Part shown: one piece after another, positions 7,589 through 20,332 of the stretch
How the letters are laid out: every line of letters begins with the position of its first letter
How positions within the stretch are numbered: the stretch's first letter is position 1
NCBI RefSeq assembly: GCF_014190875.1
Contig: NZ_JACHVS010000001.1
Location: forward strand, 868,001 to 932,000
Origin: Paeniglutamicibacter cryotolerans
GTDB taxonomy: Bacteria; Actinomycetota; Actinomycetes; Actinomycetales; Micrococcaceae
DNA: 64,000 nt
Direction of reading: 5' to 3'
Made by a program: the position numbers and the translations under genes
Notes under the pieces: generated by a model
Database searches by the model: none
Told to the model about the DNA's origin: nothing
What the model saw: the letters and a program-made list of their open reading frames with translations, nothing else

Positions 7589-9534
7589 GAGTTCTAGTGA
7601 TCGTTGCAACACCCCCGAATCCCTCGGGAGATGCAACAACCATGAACACCGCACCCTCACCATCAAATAATGCTTCCTTAAGGGGAAAAACAGCCGCCAC
7701 ACCCCCGGCCCCGGCTAAGCGCTCCAACCGGCGCCACACACCCCAAGATAAGACCGCGTTCTTCGAGGCGCTGGACCGTCTGGGCACCATCGCGGCCGCA
7801 GCCCGGGAACTGGGCTTCAACCGTGCCACTTGCACCATGTGGTCCCGCACCACTGCCCAGCCCCCGGGACAGGAATACACCCCCGCGCAGCGCGAGGAGT
7901 TCTTCGTCCTGCACGACCGCCTGAACAACGTCGCCGATGCTGCACGGCAGCTGGGGATCAACGTCCAAACTGCATTCAACTGGGCCTATTCCATCAAGGC
8001 GGTCACCCGCAGGCCCCAGCGCGCCCTGAGCGCCAGAGAACAGGAACTCAAACCCTTGCGCGAGGGGTTCCTCACCGCACTGGCGCGCGTGGGAAGCGTC
8101 ACCGTCGCCGCCCGGGAGGTGGGCGTGGAACCCAGCCAAGGCGCCAGTTGGGCCAGGGCCGCCGGGATCCGCAACATCCCCCGGCTCTCGGGTCAACGCG
8201 ATCAATACTTGGCACTACGCCGTGAGGGCATGCCCCAGAAGACAGCCGTAGCCGCCACGGGCGCAGAGCGGAAGAATGCAGCCCGCTGGGAACAGGCACT
8301 GATGCCGGTCATAGATCGTCTTGATACCCCAAACCTTTCATCAGACGCGTATAAACAGGAGGTGACCACACTCGTCTGCGAAACACCTGCGCTCGAAACC
8401 TGCTTGCCCGTTTTAGGGGTTCGGGTGCCCGATTCACCGGCCAGCCTCGACCCCGGGAACCTGGAACCTGCGCTGATCCCCGAGATTCCATTGGAGGTCC
8501 TCGAAGCCACGAACAGCACCCGCTACCTGTCGCTGCCCGAGCGCGAAACGATTCGGGACATGCTCCAAGCCGGTGCCTCGCAGCGGGCCATCGCCCGGGA
8601 GCTGGGGCGTAGCCCCAGCTCGATTGGCCGGGAGATCAAGCGCAACTCCCACCCTGTGTTGGGATACCGCCCCTACACCGCCCAGCGAACCTCCACCGCC
8701 CAGCGCCAGCGGCCCAAGCCCAGTAAGCTGGCAGCGCCGGGAGAACTGCGTGATTACGTGCTTGCCAAGCTACGTAAGCACTGGTCCCCGGAGCAGATTT
8801 CGAACTTGTTGATCAAGGAGTTCCCCGATGACCCCTCTATGCGCGTGAGCCACGAAACGATCTATCAGGCCCTCTATCTTCAGGCCCGTGGTGGGCTAAG
8901 CCTGGAGGTGAAATCGGCCCTGCGTACCGGGCGCACCCGACGCAAAAAGCACAAGAATCCCCGGAAGCGTACGGAGCGTTTCCGGGATCCAATGGTCAAT
9001 ATTTCTGAGCGCCCGGCAGAGGTTGAGGACCGTGCCGTGCCCGGGCATTGGGAAGGGGACCTGATCATCGGGGCGCACAGTGGCTCGGCGATCGGGACCC
9101 TGGTGGAACGCACCACCCGCTACGTGATGCTGATACATCTACCGGTGGATCACACGGCCGCATCGGTGCGTGACGGGCTCATCGAAGCAATGCTCACCCT
9201 GCCCGAACACTTGCGTGGTTCGCTGACGTGGGATCAGGGGTCGGAGATGGCCAAACACCTGGCTTTCAGCGTCGCGACCGACATGGATGTCTACTTCTGC
9301 GATCCACATAGTCCCTGGCAGCGCGGGTCCAATGAGAACACCAACGGGCTGCTGCGTCAGTACTTCCCCAAGAGCACCGATTTAGGTGTTTATGGGCTGG
9401 AGGATCTGGAGCATGTCGCCCAGGAGCTCAACAGCCGGCCACGTAAAACGTTGGATTGGGACACCCCGGCCGAGCGTCTACGTGATTTACTGGTCACGAC
9501 ATAACCACGGGTGTTGCATCGACCCCTAGAATTC
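7589..9534 (+). mobile_element. IS30-family insertion sequence, apparently intact
   Basis: A single long transposase gene is bounded by terminal inverted repeats of about 26 bp. The left end at 7589-7614 and the right end at 9509-9534 share TTCTAG(T/G)G(A/G)TCG(T/A)TGCAACACCC, with four mismatches in all. The element is about 1.95 kb, long for IS30 because the transposase carries an N-terminal extension. No clear target-site duplication was found, so the terminal bases are approximate. Confidence 0.85.
7642..9504 (+). CDS. IS30-family transposase with N-terminal HTH array
   Basis: A 620-residue transposase, against roughly 320-400 for ordinary IS30 enzymes. The C-terminal half is canonical: the HTH (QAGASQRAIARELGRS, near residue 315), then an rve core with the DDE triad as D in HWEGDLIIGA, D in LTWDQGSEM and E in RGSNENTNGLLRQYFP. 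The N-terminal half (about residues 35-220) holds four further HTH-like modules of roughly 35 residues, each ending in a conserved tryptophan (CTMWSR, FNWAYS, ASWARA, ARWEQA). The ATG at 7642 is preferred, with GGAG upstream. A GTG at 7597 in the same frame lies inside the terminal repeat. Confidence 0.9.
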   Translation: MNTAPSPSNNASLRGKTAATPPAPAKRSNRRHTPQDKTAFFEALDRLGTIAAAARELGFNRATCTMWSRTTAQPPGQEYTPAQREEFFVLHDRLNNVADAARQLGINVQTAFNWAYSIKAVTRRPQRALSAREQELKPLREGFLTALARVGSVTVAAREVGVEPSQGASWARAAGIRNIPRLSGQRDQYLALRREGMPQKTAVAATGAERKNAARWEQALMPVIDRLDTPNLSSDAYKQEVTTLVCETPALETCLPVLGVRVPDSPASLDPGNLEPALIPEIPLEVLEATNSTRYLSLPERETIRDMLQAGASQRAIARELGRSPSSIGREIKRNSHPVLGYRPYTAQRTSTAQRQRPKPSKLAAPGELRDYVLAKLRKHWSPEQISNLLIKEFPDDPSMRVSHETIYQALYLQARGGLSLEVKSALRTGRTRRKKHKNPRKRTERFRDPMVNISERPAEVEDRAVPGHWEGDLIIGAHSGSAIGTLVERTTRYVMLIHLPVDHTAASVRDGLIEAMLTLPEHLRGSLTWDQGSEMAKHLAFSVATDMDVYFCDPHSPWQRGSNENTNGLLRQYFPKSTDLGVYGLEDLEHVAQELNSRPRKTLDWDTPAERLRDLLVTT

Positions 9535-9616
9535 GCCGATACGGCACATCCAGCCGTTACTACGACGACGGGAAGCAGCCAGCTGCCTCTGCGGATCCGT
9601 TCCTGGATCCGCCGGG

Positions 9617-10258
9617 TCAGATCAGCCGCGGGGCCCGGGCCAGGTTGCTCTCCAGCTCCGCGGCATTCTGTCGCACCACGTAGGCCGGGCGGTCGCGCTC
9701 TACCCGCCAGCTCTCGGCGAGCGGGCCGATGTCCACGGTGTCGAAACCGAAGTCGTCGTAGAGCCCGATGACCAGCGCGATGGCCTCCTGGTGGTTGGAG
9801 GCGGTGGCCAGCGCCCGGCGGTTTTCACTGCCGGCCGGCAACCCGGCGGTGGTGATGTCCCCAGCCGGAATGTGGTTGAAGCCCTTGGCGACCTTCGAAG
9901 CGGACAGGTGCTCCTGCACCAGGCCCGAGGTGGTGGCCTCGCCCTTATCCAGCACCTCGATGTGGCCGTCGCGTTCCCAGTAGTAGTTGATCGTGTCGAT
10001 GACGATCTTCCCGGCCAATTCCTCAGCCGGAAGCTGACTGTAGTTCTTCAGCGGGATGGTAACGACGGCGAAGTCCGCCGCCTGCGCCGCGCCGGCTGCC
10101 GTGGCGGCCCGCGCTCGCGGGCCGAGTTCTGCCACCAGCTCCGTCAGGGTTTCGGGCCCCCGGGAATTGCCGATGACCACGTCGTAACCCAACTGCACGG
10201 CCTTGCGTGCGATTTGGGATCCAATGTGTCCTGCTCCGATGATTCCGATCGTTGTCAT
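9617..10258 (-). CDS. NADP-binding oxidoreductase (F420/NADP-reductase-like)
   Basis: A 213-residue protein with an N-terminal Rossmann motif (GIIGAGHIGSQIA, residues 4-16) and the layout of the NADP oxidoreductase, coenzyme F420-dependent superfamily (also called pyrroline-5-carboxylate reductase-like NAD-binding domain). A basic patch after beta-2 (GNSRGPE) suggests NADP. A short YYW segment around residues 90-95 and KGFNHIPAGD near 145 are typical of this subgroup. Physiological substrate unknown. A paralogue sits at 34986-35639. It is transcribed in the same direction as the DMT exporter gene 80 bases upstream and may share its promoter. Confidence 0.8.
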   Translation of the reverse strand: MTTIGIIGAGHIGSQIARKAVQLGYDVVIGNSRGPETLTELVAELGPRARAATAAGAAQAADFAVVTIPLKNYSQLPAEELAGKIVIDTINYYWERDGHIEVLDKGEATTSGLVQEHLSASKVAKGFNHIPAGDITTAGLPAGSENRRALATASNHQEAIALVIGLYDDFGFDTVDIGPLAESWRVERDRPAYVVRQNAAELESNLARAPRLI

Positions 10259-10341
10259 GCAGTATTCAACAGCGCCATGGGAGCCGGTATTCCGTCAAGG
10301 CCCCAGATGGCAACCGCGCCGTGCAGCGGTTTCCCCTATGG

Positions 10342-11262
10342 CTACGATGCCCGGTCAGCTGCCACCGGGCTCAGCGGTGCAGCGGCCACCGGTTCGTCCA
10401 CAGGCACCACGCGTTCCCCCGAGCGGGTCGCTCCGATGCCCGCGGCAATCACCAGTCCGATGCCGATCACCGCCGCCGGACGCGGTACCTGGTGCAGCAG
10501 CATCAGCCCGACGACCACCGCGATAGCCGGCTCCAGGCACATCAGCGTGCCGAAGGCAGCCGTGGTCAGCCGCCGCAGCGCCGACAGTTCGAGGCTGAAC
10601 GGGATCACCGGCAGCAACAGCGCCAGCGCGAACCCGATGGCCAGCAGCTGCCAATCCATGTTGCCGAGCACCGCGGGACCGACCGCCAGCGAGGCGACCA
10701 CCGCGGCCACCGGCATGGACATGCCCAGCGCGGAAATCCCGGACACCGCGTCCCCGGCCTTCTGCGTGAGCAGCACGTAGGCGGCCCAGCACACCGCTGC
10801 ACCGAGGGCGCACAGCACCCCGAGAGGATCGGTGGCACCCTGCCAGGGCTCGGTCAGCAGGAGCACCCCGACCGCCGCCACCAGCGCCCACCAGCGGGCC
10901 CGCCCACGGCCCTGGGCCACGGCAACCGAGAGCGGTCCGAGGAACTCCAGCGCACTGGCCGTACCCAACGGGATCGTCTGGACGGCAAACATGAAGCCCA
11001 GTGTCATTCCCGCGGTTGCCACGCCCAGCAAGACCAGTATTCCGATCGTGGCCCTGTCGAAGGAAACCTTCCACGGGCGGGCGACTGCCACGATGATGAC
11101 CGCAGCCCAGGCCAGGCGAAGCCAAGCCACCCCATCGGGACCGAGCCGGCCGGCCAAACCGACGGAGGCCGCCAATCCCAGCTGGACGCAGCACATCGCG
11201 GCGCATGCCATCAGCGTGCCGGTGCCGGCGGTGCTCGTCTTCGGGAACCGGGTCAAAGTCAT
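10342..11262 (-). CDS. EamA-family DMT exporter (RhtA-like)
   Basis: A 306-residue membrane protein with ten predicted helices arranged as two EamA repeats, typical of drug/metabolite transporters. The family resemblance is to RhtA-type exporters of threonine/homoserine and other amino acids (AVQTIPLGTASALEFLGPL and LMCLEPAIAVVVGLMLL are characteristic). It would export a small metabolite through the cytoplasmic membrane. The ATG at 11262 has a weak ribosome-binding site. It is divergent from the LysR-type regulator at 11347, a common arrangement in which the regulator controls the exporter. Confidence 0.85.
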   Translation of the reverse strand: MTLTRFPKTSTAGTGTLMACAAMCCVQLGLAASVGLAGRLGPDGVAWLRLAWAAVIIVAVARPWKVSFDRATIGILVLLGVATAGMTLGFMFAVQTIPLGTASALEFLGPLSVAVAQGRGRARWWALVAAVGVLLLTEPWQGATDPLGVLCALGAAVCWAAYVLLTQKAGDAVSGISALGMSMPVAAVVASLAVGPAVLGNMDWQLLAIGFALALLLPVIPFSLELSALRRLTTAAFGTLMCLEPAIAVVVGLMLLHQVPRPAAVIGIGLVIAAGIGATRSGERVVPVDEPVAAAPLSPVAADRAS

Positions 11263-11346
11263 GGGTCAAGTAGACACGAGGCAAGCAGTCCGCGTCCACG
11301 CGAGAATCATCAACATACCGTTCATGATCCGTGGACAATGATCTCC

Positions 11347-12248
11347 ATGGATACCCGGCGCCTCCAATACCTCTACGGGCTCTCCCCCATGGGATCGATG
11401 CGCGCGGTTGCCGATGTGCTGGGCACCACGACGTCGTCGGTCTCCCAGCAGATCGCGCAACTGGGCCGGACACCGGAGTCCGGCTGACCGAGCCGGAGGG
11501 CAGGGGCGTACGCCTGGCACCGGAGGGACGCAGGCTCGCCGGCCATGCCCAGGGGATCCTGGCTGCGGTTGACGCGGCACGGCTGGACCTCGATGCCGCA
11601 GCCGAGCCGTCGGTAACCCTGCGCATCGCCGGTTTTGCCACAGCCATCCGCCGGACCCTGATGCCGGTGATCGGGGAACTGGCCGAACACCATCCCGGAG
11701 TGTCCATCGAGGTGCTCGAACACGAACCGGAGGAGGCCCTGCGCCTGCTCGCCGCCGACGAGGTCGCCCTGGCCCTGACCTACGACTACAACCTCGCACC
11801 ACACGCCGTCGGCACGGCGGTGGAGACCCGGCCGCTGTGGAGCACGCCCTGGGGCCTTGGCGTACGCAGCGAGGAGGCGAAAGCGTTGGGCGGAAAGGAC
11901 GGAGCCGCCGATGCCGCGACCATCTTCACTGCCTTCGGGAAACACCACTGGATCGGGAACTCGCGCAATATCGCCGACGAGACGGTGCTGCGCATCATCG
12001 CCTCGATAGCCGGGTTCGAACCGGACATGCGTCACCAATCCGACAGCCTGGACCTGGTTGAGGAGCTGATCCTGGCCAGGCTCGGCGTCGGGCTGCTCCC
12101 CATGGACCGCCCGGCGTGCAGCGTCATCACCATCCTGCCGCTGCATCACCCCGACCTCCGGCTGCGCGCCTATGCCCGGACCCGCAGCGGACACAGCGGC
12201 TGGCCCGCCCTGGCACTGGTGTTGGAACGGCTCGGCCGCAAGGCCTAA
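11347..12248 (+). pseudogene. LysR-family regulator, frameshifted after the HTH
   Basis: The N-terminal frame from the ATG at 11347 reads MDTRRLQYLYGLSPMGSM and then a normal LysR winged HTH (AVADVLGTTTSSVSQQIAQL), but stops at 11485-11487. The rest of the protein continues in another frame from about 11470 (DTGVRLTEPEGRGVRL, then a substrate-binding domain) to 12248. One missing base near 11466-11475 would restore a roughly 300-residue LysR protein. Both halves retain good coding character, so the lesion is recent or a sequencing error. Divergent from the EamA exporter, which it probably regulated. Confidence 0.8.
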
Positions 12249-12738
12249 GCGCGGTGGCCCCTCGGGTACGGGAGAGGATTGATTCCCCTTTGCCCCACCG
12301 AACCGGATTGCGGACACCGCCGAGCCAAGTACCACCGGCTGCCACTGGGTGGATGGCCCCTCTCTCCTGGCCACCGCGTTCGGGCCGGCTCGTCCCTGCG
12401 GCCTCCGCCGAAATCGTCGAGGAGCACCCGCAGATCCTCCGGGTAGCGTTGGTCCGGGCCATGGATGAGTGATTCGTCACCATCCGGATCGGCAAATCGG
12501 CAAGGAGGCGCTTTCGGACAGCTGAAGCCGGGGCGCCACCGATGGCCGGCACCCCGGGCTCCGCCTTGTTCCCTTTCCGTACGAGGCAAGGGATCCACGC
12601 TCCCGTAGCGAAAGTATCCCGGCGCAGCCCGGACAGTGGAGGACGCCGTTCAGCCCTACCGCTTCACCGGGCCATTTCCGGTCAGGGCCACGCCAAAGCA
12701 GTTTTGACGTGGCCGGCCGGCGGAGTAGACATGAGGGT
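12249..12738. other. Gene-free stretch
   Basis: About 490 bases between the LysR gene and the lipoprotein gene. A minus-strand frame near 12360-12480 has a mildly coding-like stretch (DLRVLLDDFGG) without a family or start that I can support. The last 100 bases should contain the lipoprotein promoter. No repeat or RNA gene was recognised. Confidence 0.4.
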
Positions 12739-13284
12739 ATGACTAGCAAGAACCTTTCAGGAAACACTCTTCGAATCCTCAGGGGCGGCACCTCGCTGGC
12801 ACTTCTGGGCCTGGGCCTGGCCGGATGCTCCTCCGCTGCGGCACCGGCGCCCACCGTGACGGTTACCGCCTCCGTGCCCACCCAGGCCCCTGCCGCGGCC
12901 ACGCCGAGCGCGACCACCGCCCCGGAAGCCACCGCTACCACGGCCGCGCCCTCCCCGAGCACCGAGGCAGCTGTCGAACGACGTGTCGTGATGACCGTGA
13001 CCGGCGCCAAGGACACCGCATTGGTCAAGGCCCTCGTGGTGACGTCGGACAGCAAGGAAAGCGATGCCCAGATGCGTAGCCAGAAGCTGCCCTTCACCCG
13101 GGAAGTCACGCTTCCCGCCACGACCGACTTCACCAAGGTCCTGGTGCTGGGTAAATACTCCTCGGGTGCCACCGGCAAAATCTCCTGCACGGTGAGCATC
13201 GACGGCAAGGAGGTCGCCTCGTCCAGCTCGAGCAGCCACCAGCCGGCCGAGTGCCTCTTCATCAACAAGGATTCAGCGAAGTAG
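12739..13284 (+). CDS. Lipoprotein with MmpS-like C-terminal domain
   Basis: A 181-residue secreted lipoprotein. The signal peptide ends in a lipobox (LGLGLAGCSS) with the modified cysteine near residue 28. An Ala/Thr/Pro-rich linker follows (about residues 30-78), then a compact beta domain. The C-terminal stretch (GKISCTVSIDGKEVASSSSS with a later paired cysteine in PAECLF) resembles the MmpS-type transport accessory domain of actinobacteria. It would be anchored to the outer face of the cytoplasmic membrane. No MmpL partner is adjacent. The ATG at 12739 is chosen because earlier in-frame starts lack a ribosome-binding site and would spoil the signal peptide. Confidence 0.75.
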   Translation: MTSKNLSGNTLRILRGGTSLALLGLGLAGCSSAAAPAPTVTVTASVPTQAPAAATPSATTAPEATATTAAPSPSTEAAVERRVVMTVTGAKDTALVKALVVTSDSKESDAQMRSQKLPFTREVTLPATTDFTKVLVLGKYSSGATGKISCTVSIDGKEVASSSSSSHQPAECLFINKDSAK

Positions 13285-13312
13285 GGAACTACCCCCGTGC
13301 CGCCCAGGGCCT

Positions 13313-13344
13313 CCGGCCGCCATCCCTGAGGGGACGGTGGCCGG
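13313..13344. terminator. Probable bidirectional terminator hairpin
   Basis: A 14-bp GC-rich stem (13313-13326 with 13331-13344), TGAG loop, one G-T wobble and one mismatch. It lies between two convergent genes, the lipoprotein and dimethylglycine oxidase, where a shared terminator is expected. There is no long U-tract. Confidence 0.6.
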
Positions 13345-13357
13345 GGGGGTCCTTTGC

Positions 13358-16820
<3,463 letters not shown>

Positions 16821-16824
<4 letters not shown>

Positions 16825-18701
16825 TTCTTCGCTCCGTTCGTCGGGCATTTGTCGTTGTCGGTGCACTCTTTGGTGCAGTCGTGTTTGGTCACCAGTTCAA
16901 ATGGCACGCCCCCGTGTTCGTCCACCGCGGTGCGAATGGCCCGCTCGACCACAGAATCGGCCAGCCGCTTGCGCAGGGCAAGCGGGTCATGGCGCAGATC
17001 CCTGACCAGCGCGAAGCACAAGACGAACATGACGATGGCGAAAGGCAGCGCGGAGACAATGGTGATGTTCTTCAGACCGTTCAGGGCTTCCCCGGGGTTG
17101 TCCCCTCCGGCCAGCAGCATGATCGCTGCCACGGCACCGGTGAGCACGCCCCAGAACACAATGACCCGCTTTGAGGGTTCCATCGCGCCGTTGGTGCTCA
17201 GCGAGCCCATGACGATCGAGGCGGAATCGGCACCCGTGACGAAGAAGATGCCCACCAGGACCATGGCCAGGACCGCAATTGCGATCGTCACCCCTTGGCT
17301 AACCCCCAGGTTCTGGATCAGATCGAACAGGGCTCCTTGGAAGTTGATCGCGGGTTCCCCATCAACCATCGGCACGAGTCCCTCGGAGGCGCCGTTGGAG
17401 GCGTCGGCCTTGAGCTGGATGTTGAACGCGGCACCACCGAAGATGGAGAACCAGATGACGGAAACCAGCGAGGGGACCAGCAGCACCCCGGTGACGAACT
17501 GCCTGATGGTGCGTCCACGGCTGATCCGGGCGATGAACATTCCCACGAACGGTGCCCATGAAACCCACCAGGCCCAGTAGAAGATGGTCCAGCCGGACAA
17601 CCAGGCCCGGACCGATTCATCGCCGGCGAGCTCGGTACGTGAGGCCATCGAGGGCAGGTCGCGGATGAAGTCGCCGATGGCGGAGGGCACCAGGTTCAGG
17701 ATCATCAGAGTCGGGCCGAGCACGAAGACCAGCACGGCCAGCAGCAGGGCCAACAGCATGTTGATGTTTGAGAGCCACTGGATGCCCCAGGAGATTCCGG
17801 AGACGGCCGAAAGTACGAAGCAGATGGTCAGCACGGTGATGACCACAACCAGCACCGGGGAGCCGACTTTGCCGATCCAGCCGTTGAATTCAATGCCGCT
17901 GGCGATCTGCATGGCACCCAGGCCGAGCGATGCGGCGGTGCCGAAGAGGGTTGCGAAGATGGCGAGGATATTGATGGCCTTTCCGGCCGGGCCATTCACT
18001 CGCTTCCCGAACAACGAGGTGAAGGCGGATGAAATGAGCTGACGGCGGCCCAGCCGGAAGGTGCTGTAGGCCATCGCGATGCCAACCACCGCGAACATCG
18101 CCCACGGGTGGATGCTCCAGTGGAAGATAGAGGTCGCCATCGCGGTCTGGATGGCCTCGGGGGTGCGTCCGTCAACTGTTCCCGGCGGTGGTGAAACATA
18201 GTGGAAGAGCGGTTCGGCCACTCCATAGAAGACCAACCCGATGCCCATGCCGGCACTGAACATCATGGAGATCCACGAGATGGTCTTGAATTCCGGTTTC
18301 TCTCCGTCACGGCCCAACGGGATGTTACCGAAGCGGCCCAGGGCCAGCCAGAGCACGAACACCACGAAGAAGGAGGCCAGCGAGACAAAGAGCCAACCGG
18401 TATTTTCGGTGACCCAGGACAACGCCACGTTGGAGACGGCCGAGAGTGACTTCGGGTTGCTCAGGCCCCAAATGACGAAAGCCAGCGCGAAGGCTCCGGC
18501 GATGCCGAAGATGACCTTATCCATTCCCTCAGGTAGGCGTACCAGGCTGCGGATGGCGTTTCTCTCCGACTCACTGTCCTTCAACTCCCGCAGGATCGCG
18601 GTGTCGTCCGGTGACCGAGACTCCGTCCCCGCGTTATCTGACAGGTAACATTGCGCATCGGCGGGTTCATCGGAGAGAAATTCTTGGGTATCAACAACCA
18701 T
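16821..18701 (-). CDS. BCCT-family betaine/choline transporter
   Basis: A 626-residue membrane carrier of the betaine-choline-carnitine family. A hydrophilic N-terminal segment of about 65 residues precedes 12 predicted helices. Family hallmarks are SAGMGIGLVFYGVAEP (the glycine-rich substrate segment in helix 3) and the tryptophan-rich FYWAWWVSWAPF in helix 8. The C-terminal tail is unusual: it ends DCTKECTDNDKCP with three cysteines. The carrier probably uses sodium or protons to import glycine betaine, choline or dimethylglycine for the enzymes encoded around it. AAAGGA seven bases before the ATG supports the start. It is the first gene of the BCCT-purU-dmg unit. Confidence 0.9.
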
Positions 18702-19245
18702 GGAATATTCCTTTGCTTGGGGGTGCGAGATGCGTCTGAAGAATTGACGTGTTGCCGTGCCCCGTTGGCACAGGACCCGATGCCCGTCGGTTCACGCACC
18801 GGGGGTGAAAAATCGGTCATTCCGATGCCACCCGAAACAACGCAAAAGCAAGATCATGGGTCGAAGACCAATCCGGTGACGGGCCTGGCTCCCTGACGCG
18901 GGGTGAACGTTAGGACTTGGCTCGCATTGTTATTTGCCGGCGGCGTACGTGGCTTCTCAGTTCAAGCAGACGTCACGCATCAATCGCCTCTTTCCTTTCC
19001 GCGGCCCTTCCGTGCTTCTATTCGGTCTTCAAAGGGCTGATGTTGTTTTGCAATACACAACAGCAAGCGTCCTGAGCAACAAGCGTGGCGCACGTCACAG
19101 GTCAAAGTCAAGGATCGGATGCTAATAATTTGAACATGCTGGATGCGACCGAGCGTTGCAAGCAAAAGCACCCGCCGCCCCAAAAGGGCAGCGGCATGAG
19201 CGACGCCAGATCACCACCCACATGCCGGACGCTAGCCGCGCGGAA
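18702..19245. other. Intergenic region upstream of the BCCT operon
   Basis: About 540 bases with no gene I can support. Its left part should contain the BCCT-purU-dmg promoter. At 19172-19194 there is a hairpin (CCGCCGCCC / GGGCAGCGG with one mismatch and a CAAAA loop) about 50 bases past the LysR stop, a plausible terminator for that gene. I looked for a glycine-riboswitch-like leader before the BCCT gene and did not recognise one. Confidence 0.45.
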
Positions 19246-20178
19246 TCAACAATCACTTTCCAGTCGCTCCGTGAGAATTCGCCTCGCCCGGGTCTGCAGG
19301 ATATTCAGGGATTCCTTGATCAGCGGCGAACCCATGCTGCCCATGCGTACAGCGGCCACAATTCTACGTGCCGGCTTTCCGCGGCCCGATATGGGTAGTC
19401 GAATCACGTTCTCCGCACTTCCCAGGGGCGCCAAGCGCGGCAACAGGCCCACTCCCAATCCGGCACCAACGAAAGCGATCAGGGTTTCCCATTCGACGGC
19501 CTCATGAGCGATTCGCGGAGTCACCCCGACGGCAGTGAACGCCGCCACAAAAAGGGAATGATAGGCGGACCCGGGGGCGTCGGTAATCCAGGGATCGGTT
19601 GCCATCTCTTCAAGTGTCACCGTTTCCCGCGACGCCAGCCGATGGTCCGCAGGGAGGATGACGTCGAGGGGGTCATGGAGCAGCGTTGTCTGCTCAAAGC
19701 GGCGGTCTTCGTCCGGGTGCACCTCCGCCTGCATGGCAACGATGACGGCCAGGTCGATTCGCTCGGCGATCAGCAGGTCAAAACATCGTGCCGGATTCGC
19801 CTCGAGAACCTGAACCTCCAGCAGGGGGCGCGCCGATCGAAGCGCGGCCGCAAGCGGTGCCAGCAATTGGGCGGCGGCACTGGAGAATCCCCCGATGCCC
19901 AAATGGGACTGCACCTGGCCGCCGGCCTCCAACGCCGAGGCACGCAGTAGCTCCCATTGCGCGATCAGCGCATCCGAGCCCGACACTAGCTGTCGACCCG
20001 TGGCGGTGAGCCGCAGGCCTCGGCCATCCTTTGTCAGCAACTGCATTCCAAGCACACGCTGAAGTTCGCGCAACTGCGCGGAGATCGCAGAAGGGGAGTA
20101 TCCCGTGAGCTCCGCAGTAGCTGCCACTGAGCCGCACCGGGAAAATACTCTGAGCGTTGCGAGACGCGGATCAATCAT
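19246..20178 (-). CDS. LysR-family transcriptional regulator
   Basis: A 310-residue LysR-type regulator. The N-terminal winged HTH is intact (LRVFSRCGSVAATAEL to SPSAISAQLRELQRVLG, residues 8-45), followed by the linker helix and a LysR substrate-binding domain (for example VGAGLGVGLLPRLAPLG near residue 255). The start at 20178 gives the standard short N-terminus before the HTH. It is divergent from the Rieske oxygenase gene with a 154-base spacer, so it is the best candidate activator of the betaine demethylation genes. The effector could be betaine or a methylated glycine (inference). Confidence 0.88.
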   Translation of the reverse strand: MIDPRLATLRVFSRCGSVAATAELTGYSPSAISAQLRELQRVLGMQLLTKDGRGLRLTATGRQLVSGSDALIAQWELLRASALEAGGQVQSHLGIGGFSSAAAQLLAPLAAALRSARPLLEVQVLEANPARCFDLLIAERIDLAVIVAMQAEVHPDEDRRFEQTTLLHDPLDVILPADHRLASRETVTLEEMATDPWITDAPGSAYHSLFVAAFTAVGVTPRIAHEAVEWETLIAFVGAGLGVGLLPRLAPLGSAENVIRLPISGRGKPARRIVAAVRMGSMGSPLIKESLNILQTRARRILTERLESDC

Positions 20179-20264
20179 GCACCTATCTTGCACTATTATC
20201 GCCAAAATATTGCGATTTTGCCGCAGTAGATTGTGACGAATCTCATGACATCATGATTTCAATA

Positions 20265-20278
20265 GCTTCAGTTGAAGC
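20265..20278. promoter_or_regulatory. Perfect inverted repeat, candidate LysR operator
   Basis: GCTTCA-GT-TGAAGC lies in the 154-base divergent spacer, 55 bases before the Rieske oxygenase start. A larger TTCAA...TTGAA pair overlaps it. The position and dyad symmetry fit a binding site for the LysR protein encoded on the other side. Confidence 0.5.
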
Positions 20279-20332
20279 AATCAACTCGCAGCCCCAGTAG
20301 CTTATGCCTACCTCGCCCTCGGAGGAATCCTT

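Noticed and set aside
18702..18960. Glycine riboswitch in the leader of the BCCT-purU-dmg unit
   Set aside because: The conserved glycine-aptamer segments were not recognised on the minus strand; only short generic hairpins are present.
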